A stretch of DNA of 8,024 nt from Alphaproteobacteria bacterium (GTDB lineage Bacteria; Pseudomonadota; Alphaproteobacteria; UBA6615): positions 1 through 8,024 of the forward strand of contig JABDJY010000457.1 of NCBI GenBank assembly GCA_013003285.1, written 5' to 3'. Made by a program: the position numbers and the translations under genes. The notes beneath the pieces were generated by a model that saw nothing but the letters and a program-made list of their open reading frames with translations, was not told the DNA's origin and searched no databases. Below are positions 1-6,435 of the stretch, piece after piece (positions within the stretch are counted from its first letter, which is position 1; every line of letters starts with the position of its first letter).

Positions 1-1
1 A

Positions 2-811
2 CACCCGATCTATGAGGGCCACGCGACCGGCTTTACCTACGCGCCCTTCGTCAATCGCCAAGCGGGATCGGTACATACCGGTTTCGGTGTCGCCGCCTTG
101 GCGCCGGGCGGCACGACGGAGATCACCACCCATGCCTTCGAGAAGGGCATCTTCGTTCTCGACGGCGAGGTCGAATTTCTGCGCAACGGACATGCTTATC
201 GATTATCGGAGGGCGATTTCGCGCTGATCCCCACTGTCACGCCGCATGCCTGGCGCAATAGTGGCGATGTTGAAACGCGTTGGGTGATGGTTGAATCACC
301 TCAACCGAAACCGGCGGGGGGCTGGCAGGATACTTGGTTCACCGGCCCGGCGAGTTGGCCCGATGACATATCGGAGCCCGATTTGGGCGATCCTCGCCTC
401 ACCGGGTTCGGTCATTACGGCGTCGAAAATCAACCGCCATCGTCGGACAACAATCCCTATCTCCACGGCTTTTCCATGCGCATGCTGTTGGATAGCGATC
501 AGGGCGCCGTCCATTTCTACATGTTCATCATCAATTTCCGTGACGGCGGCCTGTGCGACCATCACGACCATCCCTTCGAAGAGACCTATTTCATGCTCGA
601 AGGCGAAATAGACTGCGTCTTTGAGGGTGAGAAATATCATCTCAAGGCAGGCGATTACGGCTGGACCGGGGTCGGCACCCAGCATGGTTTTTTCCCCAAG
701 AAAGGGCAGCCGGCGCGCTGGCTTGAAGTGCAAGTGCCGCAGCCGCCGCGCAGCGGCGGACAGCGCTGGTACAATCAATGGGACTATATTAATTCGACCT
801 TGAAAGTGTAG
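2..811 (+). CDS. Bicupin metalloprotein (ureidoglycine aminohydrolase-like fold), 5' end missing
   Basis: The reading frame is open from the first complete codon at base 2, so the true start lies left of the window. 269 residues are present, most of a typical 270-300 aa bicupin. The second cupin carries a complete metal motif. In fragment numbering it reads G182-x5-H188-x-H190-x3-E194-x6-G201, followed by H228 in the second half-motif. The first cupin keeps H44 and the PHAWRN strand (H82), but Thr and Lys stand where the other ligands should be, so it probably binds no metal. The overall layout recalls (S)-ureidoglycine aminohydrolase, but from memory that enzyme uses an E/H/H/Q ligand set in its C-terminal cupin, so I do not assign that activity. 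It could be a dioxygenase, isomerase or hydrolase. No signal peptide can be judged. The stop is 5 nt before the iron oxygenase gene, which suggests cotranscription. The family call is sure; the function is unknown. Confidence 0.85.
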   Translation, partial: HPIYEGHATGFTYAPFVNRQAGSVHTGFGVAALAPGGTTEITTHAFEKGIFVLDGEVEFLRNGHAYRLSEGDFALIPTVTPHAWRNSGDVETRWVMVESPQPKPAGGWQDTWFTGPASWPDDISEPDLGDPRLTGFGHYGVENQPPSSDNNPYLHGFSMRMLLDSDQGAVHFYMFIINFRDGGLCDHHDHPFEETYFMLEGEIDCVFEGEKYHLKAGDYGWTGVGTQHGFFPKKGQPARWLEVQVPQPPRSGGQRWYNQWDYINSTLKV

Positions 812-816
812 GCCCG

Positions 817-1830
817 ATGACCCTTCCGGCGCCGACAGATTCGATTTGTGAAGCAGTCGCTGCGGAACGGGTTCCGATTCTCGATTTAACGTCCTATTTG
901 CGCGGCGATGCCGGGGCACGCGAACAGGCGGGCGCCGACCTTCGCCATATCCAGGAAAATCTCGGCTTCTATTACATCGTCAATCACGGGGTTCCAGCCG
1001 ACCTTATTGCGCGGTCATTCGAGAAGGTCGCGGCCTTCTTTGCGCAGCCCGAGGAAGAGAAACGCAAGATTCTGGTCAATCGCCATCAGCTCGGTTTCGT
1101 GCCGTCGAAGGCGAGCATCATGAAAACCGAATTGACCGACGCCAATACCAAGGCGGATTTGAACGAAGGATTGTCGCTGATGCGCGAGCGCTCGCCCGAC
1201 GATCCCAAGGTCGTCGCCGATGTGCGGTTCTCCGGTCTCAATCAGTGGCCCGAGGGCGTGCCGGGGTTGCGCGAGACATTGTTGGAATACCATGTGGAGA
1301 TGGATGCGCTCGCCAAGCGCCTGCTGCCGCTCTATGCGCTGGCGCTGGATAAGCCGGCCGACTATTTCGCGCCGTTTTTTGAAGACGCCCATTACTATAA
1401 CCGCAACTCGCTCTATCCGGCGGTTGAGAATGCCGACGGACACGAAGCGCTGGGCGCCCACACCGACCATAATTTCATGGCGCTGTTGCCGATGTCGGCC
1501 GAGCCGGGCTTATTGTACGCTACGCCGTCGGGCAACTGGTGTCCGGCGCCGCATGTCGCCGGCGCCATCGTGGTGAATACCGGCGAGTTCCTGAAGCGCT
1601 GGACCAACGGTCGGTTCCTGCCGACACCGCACCGGGTCACCGTGCCCAAACGCGACCGTTATGCGCTGACCTTCCACTACAGCCCGGCCGACGAGACCGT
1701 GGCCGATCCGCTCGATACCTGTGTCGGACCGGATAACCCGCGCAAGTTCGAGCCCAAGACTTTCATCCAGCACATGACCGACTACATCGATGCGGTCTAT
1801 GTGCCGCAGCAAGAGATGATGGAGTGCTAG
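817..1830 (+). CDS. Isopenicillin N synthase-family Fe(II) (2-oxoglutarate) oxygenase
   Basis: A 337 aa protein of the usual family length, probably cytosolic. The N-terminal half has the non-haem dioxygenase N domain, with the FYYIVNHGVP strand near residues 51-60. The C-terminal double-stranded beta-helix holds the iron facial triad H215-x-D217 (in AHTDHNF) and H272 (in TPHRVT). R281 is placed to bind the 2-oxoglutarate carboxylate, but the family's R-x-S is here R281-Y-A283, so the serine is lost. Members hydroxylate, desaturate or cyclise small molecules; the substrate is unknown here. A penicillin pathway is not implied, because no NRPS or acyltransferase is nearby. The ATG lies 5 nt after the cupin stop with only a weak upstream GAAAG, so translational coupling is likely. 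The neighbouring FAD monooxygenase suggests successive oxidations in one pathway. Confidence 0.9.
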   Translation: MTLPAPTDSICEAVAAERVPILDLTSYLRGDAGAREQAGADLRHIQENLGFYYIVNHGVPADLIARSFEKVAAFFAQPEEEKRKILVNRHQLGFVPSKASIMKTELTDANTKADLNEGLSLMRERSPDDPKVVADVRFSGLNQWPEGVPGLRETLLEYHVEMDALAKRLLPLYALALDKPADYFAPFFEDAHYYNRNSLYPAVENADGHEALGAHTDHNFMALLPMSAEPGLLYATPSGNWCPAPHVAGAIVVNTGEFLKRWTNGRFLPTPHRVTVPKRDRYALTFHYSPADETVADPLDTCVGPDNPRKFEPKTFIQHMTDYIDAVYVPQQEMMEC

Positions 1831-1856
1831 GCCGCGCCGCTTAATCCTTGCGGCCT
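1829..1856 (+). other. Short hairpin between oxygenase and flavoprotein genes
   Basis: AGGCCGC (1829-1835) pairs perfectly with GCGGCCT (1850-1856) around a 14-nt loop that begins at the upstream gene's stop. A second register, GCCGC (1836-1840) with GCGGC (1850-1854), competes with it. The trailing sequence is CTCT, not a U-run, so it is not a convincing intrinsic terminator. It may attenuate or stabilise the message between the two genes, or may be chance in GC-rich DNA. Confidence 0.3.
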
Positions 1857-1884
1857 CTCTCAAGCTGAGTATGGTCGCGCCATC

Positions 1885-3528
1885 ATGTCTGCCAACGACA
1901 CCCAAATCCTCATCGTCGGTGGTGGCCCTGTTGGGCTGACCACGGCGCTCGAATTCGCCCGCCATGGTGTCCGCTGCATTCTGGTCAACGAGCAAGCGGA
2001 TACGGCGCTGCACCCCAAGGCCAATGCCATCAATGCCCGCTCCATGGAGCATTTCCGCCGCTACGGCCTGGCGCCGAAGATCAGGGCGGCGGGTCTGCCG
2101 ACGGATTATCCAACCGACGTCACCTATGTGACCCGGTTGACCGGGTTTGAGATGGCGCGGCTGCCAATGCCGACCAGCGCCGACGCGGTCGCACAAGCGA
2201 TTGATGGCAGCAGCCCCTATGATTGCGCCGAGCCGCCGCATCGCTGCAACCAAATGTATCTCGAGGCGATTTTGCTCGAGGCGGCGGCGGAACAACCCTC
2301 GGTCGACATTCGTTTCGGGCACCGGCTCGAGAAGTTCCATGAGGTCGATGGCGGAGTCGTTGCGACGATCTGTGATCTGGCGAACGATCAGACTTACGAC
2401 ATCCGTGCGGATTATCTGGTCGGTGCCGATGGCGGTCGCAGCAGGGTGCGCCGCCAACTCGAAATTCGCTACGAAGGTGAGGGCGGGGTGGTGCGCCAGA
2501 TGATGGGTGGCGCCATGTTGGCGACCTATTTTCGGGCCCCGCGTGACCGGGCTTGGCTGCAAATTGCGCCGTCCTGGCAGTATTGGATCGTCACCCCCGA
2601 TTTGCGCGCACTGTTGGTCTCCGTCGACGGTGGCGACGAATTTGTCCTGTTGTCGCGCATTCCCGACGGGGTCGACGCCAGCGAGATCGACGATCGTGAG
2701 CTGATTAATCGCGCTGCTGGGGCGCCGGTCGATGCCGAGATAATTTTGCGTCAGCCTTGGACCGCCGGGCATGCGTTGGTAGCGCAGTCGTTTGGGCGCG
2801 ACCGGGTCTGGCTGGTCGGCGACGCGGCCCATCTGTTTACGCCGACCGGTGGGCTGGGCATGAACACCGGCGTGGACGATGCGGTGAATGTGGCGTGGAA
2901 ACTGGCCGCCATGGTCCAAGGCTGGGGCGGGCCGAGGCTATTGCCCACATATGAGACCGACCGCCGGCCCATCGGCGAACGCAATCTGGGCTTTGCCAAA
3001 AGCTTCGCTGTGTCCATCGGAACCTTCGATGTGAGCGAGGCTGCGGAACAGGATAGCGCCGACGGCGCCGCCGAGCGGCAGAAACTGGGTGCTCATTTAG
3101 CTGATCATGGCAAACGCGAGTTTATTATTCCCGGCATCGTGCTCGGTGTGCGTTACGAGGGGTCGCCGATCATTTGGTCCGACGGCACGCCGCCGACCAC
3201 CGACGATCCTTACGACTATGTGCCCAGCGCGCGACCGGGATCGCGCGCGCCCCATATGTGGCTGCGCGACGGCTCGGCACTGTGCGATCATTTCGAAGCT
3301 GGCTTTACCTTGCTGCGGTTATCCGAGGGTACGCCGGTCGATAATTTGATCGCGGCGGCGCAGGAAAGCGGCGTGCCGGTGAGTGTGTTCGAGCCAGCCG
3401 ATGACGCGGTACGAGAACGCTACGCGGCGAAGTTAGCGTTAGTCGGCCCAGACGGACATGTGGTCTGGCGCGGCGACACGCTGCCCGCCGATTGCAGTGA
3501 ACTCATCGATCGTATCCGCGGGGCCTAG
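1885..3528 (+). CDS. FAD-dependent aromatic-ring monooxygenase (PheA/TfdB type, group A)
   Basis: A 547 aa class A flavoprotein monooxygenase, probably cytosolic. Such enzymes use NAD(P)H and O2 to hydroxylate phenolic or other activated rings through a C4a-hydroperoxyflavin. All three fingerprints are present: the FAD Rossmann loop GGGPVG (residues 12-17) with E36 ending the second strand; the DG motif GADGGRSR (D182-G183); and the GD motif VGDAAHLFTPTGG (D313), followed by GMNTGVDDA. HPKANAINARSME, near residues 44-56, is typical of the PheA/TfdB/MhpA branch. The C-terminal ~150 residues form the thioredoxin-like domain seen in phenol hydroxylases, ending in a GPDGHVVWRG strand. The length is normal. 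The ATG is 54 nt after the oxygenase stop without a clear Shine-Dalgarno; an ATG at 1871 is out of frame. The substrate could be a phenol, a hydroxypyridine or a polyketide-like ring; the sequence does not decide. Confidence 0.93.
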   Translation: MSANDTQILIVGGGPVGLTTALEFARHGVRCILVNEQADTALHPKANAINARSMEHFRRYGLAPKIRAAGLPTDYPTDVTYVTRLTGFEMARLPMPTSADAVAQAIDGSSPYDCAEPPHRCNQMYLEAILLEAAAEQPSVDIRFGHRLEKFHEVDGGVVATICDLANDQTYDIRADYLVGADGGRSRVRRQLEIRYEGEGGVVRQMMGGAMLATYFRAPRDRAWLQIAPSWQYWIVTPDLRALLVSVDGGDEFVLLSRIPDGVDASEIDDRELINRAAGAPVDAEIILRQPWTAGHALVAQSFGRDRVWLVGDAAHLFTPTGGLGMNTGVDDAVNVAWKLAAMVQGWGGPRLLPTYETDRRPIGERNLGFAKSFAVSIGTFDVSEAAEQDSADGAAERQKLGAHLADHGKREFIIPGIVLGVRYEGSPIIWSDGTPPTTDDPYDYVPSARPGSRAPHMWLRDGSALCDHFEAGFTLLRLSEGTPVDNLIAAAQESGVPVSVFEPADDAVRERYAAKLALVGPDGHVVWRGDTLPADCSELIDRIRGA

Positions 3529-4736
3529 CTGGGATCGATGCGGTGTATGCCGCGGGGCACGTCGTGTAGCGATTCCACGCCGGTCTCGGTGATCCGCACC
3601 GCTTCGCCAGTTTGCACGCCAGCCTTCTGATCCGTCGTAATGACGTTGGGCTGCACCACCATGCACATGCCCGGCGCCAGTGTGAGGTCGGGGATCGGGC
3701 CCGCTGGCCGGCTCTTGCAGCCGAGGACCGGGGGCAGATAGCCGCCGCCATAGCCATGCACCAAATCGTCGTAGATGGAGAAGCCGGCGTCTTCGATAAC
3801 GCTGGAGGCATCGAAAATATCCTGTGCCGTCGTGCCCGGTTTGAGGATCGCCATGATCGTGTCGAAAGTGGCGTCGGCGGTTGCGTGCAGATCCTCATAG
3901 AGCGGCGTCGGGTCGGCGCCGATGGTGAAGGTGCGCAGAATTTGCCCCGAATAGTCCCAGAAGTCGGCGCTGATTTCGGTAAAGCCCACATCGCCGTTGG
4001 CCACTTTGCGGGTCAACGGCCATTGCCGCGGCACGCAGCAATCGGGATCGGCCATGCTGGTGACACCGAAAAAATGGATCAAGTTCGTCGCGCCCCAGGG
4101 CAGATAGGCCCGCTCCACATGGTCGCCCAGGGCGCGCTCATTGTCGCCCAGCCGCGTATTGCGCAAGACCGCTTCGTAGGACAGATCGCTTAACACGGCG
4201 CCGATCTTGAGCCAGTCGAACTCCTCTTCCGACTTGATCATGCGCGCGCCGCCATAGGCGCGGTTGAGGTCGATAATCTCGCTGGTGCGTGCTTCCAGCG
4301 CGCGATAGGCTCCCATGGGCAGCGGACCGATTACACCGACGCGAGGGTTCGGCTTGCCGCGCTGTTCCATGGTCGCGATCGCCGTGCCGATGGTGGATTC
4401 GCCACCCGGTCCAACCTCGGTCTGGTAGGCGATGTGGGTGGCTTCGGGGACGTGATTGTAGAACTGCACATACATCGCCGGTGTGGCGCTGGGTGAGAAC
4501 ACCACAGCCGCTTCGGCGGTGACCGGCCAGCCGGTAAAGAAGCCGACCCCGTTGCCGGCCCAAAAGGCGCCATAGACCAGAACATGATCGAGATCGTGTT
4601 CGGCCATCCACCCATCAATCAGCGCCCGCCGGCGATCCATCTCGCCGTCGGAAAAACGCGGATACTCCATATCGATGATGGCGCGTTGGGTGGGCGTCAG
4701 ACGCTCGGTCAGCTGTTTCTCATTGTCGGCGGTCAT
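3525..4736 (-). CDS. M24 pita-bread hydrolase, creatinase/ectoine-hydrolase-like, metal ligands replaced
   Basis: A 403 aa protein with a creatinase-type N domain (about residues 30-160) and a pita-bread catalytic domain (about 170-395). It is usually annotated 'Xaa-Pro peptidase family'. Aligned by eye, the canonical D, D, H, E, E metal ligands become E254, Q265 (GQILRTF where SDxTRT is expected), H327 (HGYGGGY), Q362 (VVQPNV) and E378 (VQTGE). A di-metal aminopeptidase is therefore unlikely. Creatinase is a known metal-free member, and ectoine hydrolase DoeA belongs to the same superfamily, so hydrolysis of a C-N bond in a small cyclic or guanidino/amide substrate is a reasonable inference. 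The ATG at 4736-4734 has a strong Shine-Dalgarno, GGGGAG, on the minus strand (4750-4745, 8 nt away). It converges on the FAD monooxygenase gene, and both stops share CTAG. The cytosolic location is inferred from the lack of a leader. Confidence 0.88.
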   Translation of the reverse strand: MTADNEKQLTERLTPTQRAIIDMEYPRFSDGEMDRRRALIDGWMAEHDLDHVLVYGAFWAGNGVGFFTGWPVTAEAAVVFSPSATPAMYVQFYNHVPEATHIAYQTEVGPGGESTIGTAIATMEQRGKPNPRVGVIGPLPMGAYRALEARTSEIIDLNRAYGGARMIKSEEEFDWLKIGAVLSDLSYEAVLRNTRLGDNERALGDHVERAYLPWGATNLIHFFGVTSMADPDCCVPRQWPLTRKVANGDVGFTEISADFWDYSGQILRTFTIGADPTPLYEDLHATADATFDTIMAILKPGTTAQDIFDASSVIEDAGFSIYDDLVHGYGGGYLPPVLGCKSRPAGPIPDLTLAPGMCMVVQPNVITTDQKAGVQTGEAVRITETGVESLHDVPRGIHRIDPS

Positions 4737-4744
4737 TGTTGGTT

Positions 4745-4750
4745 CTCCCC
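4745..4750 (-). promoter_or_regulatory. Shine-Dalgarno of the M24 hydrolase gene
   Basis: Read on the minus strand, GGGGAG lies 8 nt before the ATG at 4736. It fixes this start against any internal Met. Confidence 0.7.
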
Positions 4751-4789
4751 GGCATTCGATTTCGAAACAGTATGGCGCTTCTGCTGGAT

Positions 4790-4819
4790 ATTAAAAATGG
4801 CAATCGACGATCCGGGCAA
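4790..4819 (-). promoter_or_regulatory. Candidate sigma70-type promoter for the M24 hydrolase gene
   Basis: On the minus strand a -35-like TTGCCC (4819-4814, 4 of 6) and a -10-like TTTAAT (4795-4790, 5 of 6) are spaced 18 nt apart, about 50 nt upstream of the start. The TTTCGAAA palindrome at 4760-4767 lies between this box and the Shine-Dalgarno and could be an operator. The site is found by eye only, and alphaproteobacterial promoters are often poor matches to this consensus. Confidence 0.3.
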
Positions 4820-5004
4820 CGCAATCGCATCACGGATACATGCCGGCGAGGCCAGTCATCGGTAGGAATATTCAGGCTGGGATTAGGGTGCACGAAACCG
4901 CTGCGCGAAGCACCGATACGGCACCTTGCGTATGTTCGAAGCCGTGGGCTTCTTGACCAGGAAACGATTGTATCAGGCGCGGAGCCCGACGGCGGCAGCT
5001 CGAC

Positions 5005-5193
5005 TTATAGTCCGCTGCGCCACGTTCCTGACGATTTGCAACGCTTGCAGACACGCTCTCCCGACCATTCACTGCTGAACGGTTCGCGGCATTTCAGGCA
5101 CTGGCGTGATTTCGGTTCTTCCACGCGCCGTGCTGTAAAAACAGCATGCAAATCGTCTTCGATCTGAGTATCGATGTTTTTTGTGTCGTCCAT
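5005..5193 (-). CDS. Small zinc-ribbon protein of unknown function
   Basis: This encodes 62 aa, ATG to TAA. Residues 1-30 are polar and acidic, probably disordered. The rest is a compact treble-clef or zinc-ribbon-like unit with C32-x2-C35 and C49-x2-C52, in the contexts CLKCREPF and RVCKRCK, with SEWSGER between the two cysteine pairs and a TWRSGL tail. The spacing is coherent and the tail conserved-looking. I recall similar short proteins in alphaproteobacterial genomes, so I take it as a real gene and not a shadow. Its role is unknown; a nucleic-acid-binding or protein-binding accessory regulator is possible. No clear Shine-Dalgarno precedes the ATG; the nearest purine-rich stretch, GAGAG, is about 16 nt away. 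It is divergent from the SDR gene and lies upstream of the M24 gene on the same strand, 268 nt away, so it is probably a separate unit. Confidence 0.65.
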   Translation of the reverse strand: MDDTKNIDTQIEDDLHAVFTARRVEEPKSRQCLKCREPFSSEWSGERVCKRCKSSGTWRSGL

Positions 5194-5501
5194 GATCCGA
5201 TAAACTAACTCTCTAACGCCATCGGCATGCCGTCCGCCGGAAACGTCCAGTGACGGCTCCCAATGACCCTCTCTTCCCTTACAGACACGGTTTTTCCATT
5301 CATTTGTGGCCTCAAGCGGGCCGTGGCGGAAATAACCCTGTCCGTATCCAGGTGGGTATTATGGCATACGAATCAAGTCCATGGCGATTCAGATTCGACC
5401 CTTGCATGGCAGATTTAATCTCCGCGCATGGTCTGGCGGCTGGTCCAATGAAGCCGTAAAGTCGCGGGAAAGCTTGGAAAACAAGGCGAGAGAGCGGGTT
5501 T
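5194..5501. other. Divergent intergenic region with palindromes; likely promoter region
   Basis: These 308 bases between the divergent zinc-ribbon and SDR genes hold no gene I can support. They contain a perfect 10-bp palindrome, CGGCATGCCG (5223-5232), 30 nt upstream of the zinc-ribbon start. There is also an inverted repeat, CGAATC (5369-5374) and GATTCG (5392-5397), with GATTC repeated directly at 5386-5390. A -10-like TATTAT sits at 5357-5362 on the plus strand but lacks a good -35 box. The arrangement suits a shared regulatory region, though no regulator gene is present in the window. Confidence 0.4.
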
Positions 5502-6407
5502 ATGGACGTATTTGTAACTGGAGCGACCGGTTATATCGGCGGCACCGTGGTGGCAAAATTGATCGCGGCAGGCCACCAGGTCACCGGATTGGCCCGCGAT
5601 GAGGGCCGTGCGGCGCTGTTGCGCGAGCGCGGCATAGCGCCCGTGGTCGGCACCCTGGACGATTTGGACGTGTTGGATAGTGCCGCGCGTGCCGCTGATG
5701 CCGTGGTTAACGCCGCCAACGCCGATAATCCCTTCGCCGCGCGCGTGCTTGTGGACGCGCTGCGGGGCAGCGGTAAGCGCTATATCCAGACCAGTGGTAC
5801 CAGCATCGTGTCCGACAATGCCGGCGGCCAGGGGGGCGGCACCGTCTATAGAGAGGATATGCCGCTGAACGCCCTGCCGGAGAAGGCCGGGCGTATCGCC
5901 ACCGACCGTATGATCCTGGACGCGGCCAATGATGGGGTACATTCGGCGATAATTTGTCCCTGCCTGATCTATGGACAGGGGCTCGGCGTGCGGCCCCATA
6001 GCCCGCAAATCCCCACATTCATCGCCTTGGCCAAGGAGTCCGGCGTGCCGCGCCATATCGGCGCTGGCGAAAACATTTGGTCCCATGTTCATATCGAGGA
6101 TTGCGCCGATGCCTTTCTGCTCGCCCTGGATAAGGCGCCGGCGGGCTCGTTTTTCTACGTCGAGGGCGGCGAGGCGTCGATGCGCGACGTGAACCGCGCG
6201 GTCGGCCGGATGCTGGGAATGGGTGAGGCGACCGAAACCTTTCCCATGACCGAAGCCCTGCGGGCCTGGGGGCCGGGGATGGCCTTCGCCATGAGTTCAA
6301 ACGTACGGGTGAATGCCGACAAGGCGCGCGCCTTGCTGGGGTGGCAGCCGAGCGGGGTGGGCCTGTTCGAGGATATCGAAAACGGCTCGTATCGGGTTTA
6401 TCGATGA
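5502..6407 (+). CDS. Atypical NAD(P)-binding SDR, NAD-dependent epimerase/dehydratase-like
   Basis: A 301 aa protein of the extended/atypical short-chain dehydrogenase superfamily, probably cytosolic. The nucleotide-binding loop TGATGYIGG is at residues 6-14. R32 after the second strand hints at NADP(H) preference. Later landmarks are YIQTSGTSIV (about 94-103), PCLIYGQG (153-160) and WSHVHIEDCADAFLLAL (193-209), which is the usual C-terminal signature of epimerase-like SDRs. The catalytic Y-x3-K pair is not evident where it should follow, around 116-136 (AGRIATDR). It may therefore be an atypical reductase, an isomerase or a binding protein. The ATG is preceded by the purine-rich GGCGAGAGAGCGGG, and no in-frame alternative fits the fold better. 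The ridA-like gene starts 28 nt after its stop, so the two form an operon. Confidence 0.88.
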   Translation: MDVFVTGATGYIGGTVVAKLIAAGHQVTGLARDEGRAALLRERGIAPVVGTLDDLDVLDSAARAADAVVNAANADNPFAARVLVDALRGSGKRYIQTSGTSIVSDNAGGQGGGTVYREDMPLNALPEKAGRIATDRMILDAANDGVHSAIICPCLIYGQGLGVRPHSPQIPTFIALAKESGVPRHIGAGENIWSHVHIEDCADAFLLALDKAPAGSFFYVEGGEASMRDVNRAVGRMLGMGEATETFPMTEALRAWGPGMAFAMSSNVRVNADKARALLGWQPSGVGLFEDIENGSYRVYR

Positions 6408-6424
6408 ATCCCAGCGGCCAACTC

Positions 6425-6432
6425 AGGAGAGG
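6425..6432 (+). promoter_or_regulatory. Shine-Dalgarno that fixes the RidA-family start
   Basis: AGGAGAGG ends 3 nt before the ATG at 6436, and the core AGGAG is 6 nt away. It selects this start over an in-frame ATG at 6313 that lies inside the SDR gene and would add 41 unrelated residues. Confidence 0.85.
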
Positions 6433-6435
6433 TTA

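Larger units (their letters stand above)
4737..5004. other. Intergenic region between the zinc-ribbon gene and the M24 gene
   Basis: There is no convincing gene in these 268 bases. They hold the 5' leader of the M24 hydrolase and a perfect 6-bp hairpin, GAAGCC-gtg-GGCTTC (4938-4952). The hairpin has no T-tract on either side, so I do not call it a terminator for the zinc-ribbon gene upstream on the minus strand. Confidence 0.5.

Noticed and set aside
98..811. Cupin gene starting at the TTG at 98
   Set aside because: The frame continues to the left edge with cupin-like residues, and the TTG would fall inside the first cupin domain. The real start is outside the window.
2..811. Naming the bicupin as ureidoglycine aminohydrolase (ylbA/allE)
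   Set aside because: The metal ligand pattern differs from that enzyme as I know it, and no other allantoin or ureide genes are present.
296..919. Minus-strand open frame opposite the cupin gene
   Set aside because: No motif; antisense to a clear cupin domain.
1510..2919. Long minus-strand open frame (469 codons) opposite the two oxygenase genes
   Set aside because: Arg/His-rich composition with no recognisable domain; it runs antisense across well-supported genes. Typical GC-rich shadow.
3612..4193. Plus-strand open frame inside the M24 gene
   Set aside because: Composition of a mirror frame, no domain, fully covered by the hydrolase gene.
4938..4952. GAAGCC/GGCTTC hairpin as a terminator
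   Set aside because: The stem is short and no T-tract follows on either strand.
4872..5072. Minus-strand 66-codon frame overlapping the zinc-ribbon gene
   Set aside because: A different frame from the CxxC protein, with no motif or Shine-Dalgarno.
4736..5167. Plus-strand open frame of 143 codons in the intergenic region
   Set aside because: No recognisable family, overlaps the zinc-ribbon gene, and has a low-complexity basic composition typical of chance frames.
5250..5459. Plus-strand 69-codon frame before the SDR gene
   Set aside because: No domain, no Shine-Dalgarno and odd composition; more likely untranslated promoter DNA. Not excluded without homologues.
6313..6435. Upstream ATG extending the RidA-family protein by 41 residues
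   Set aside because: It lies inside the SDR gene, and the strong AGGAGAGG points to the ATG at 6436.
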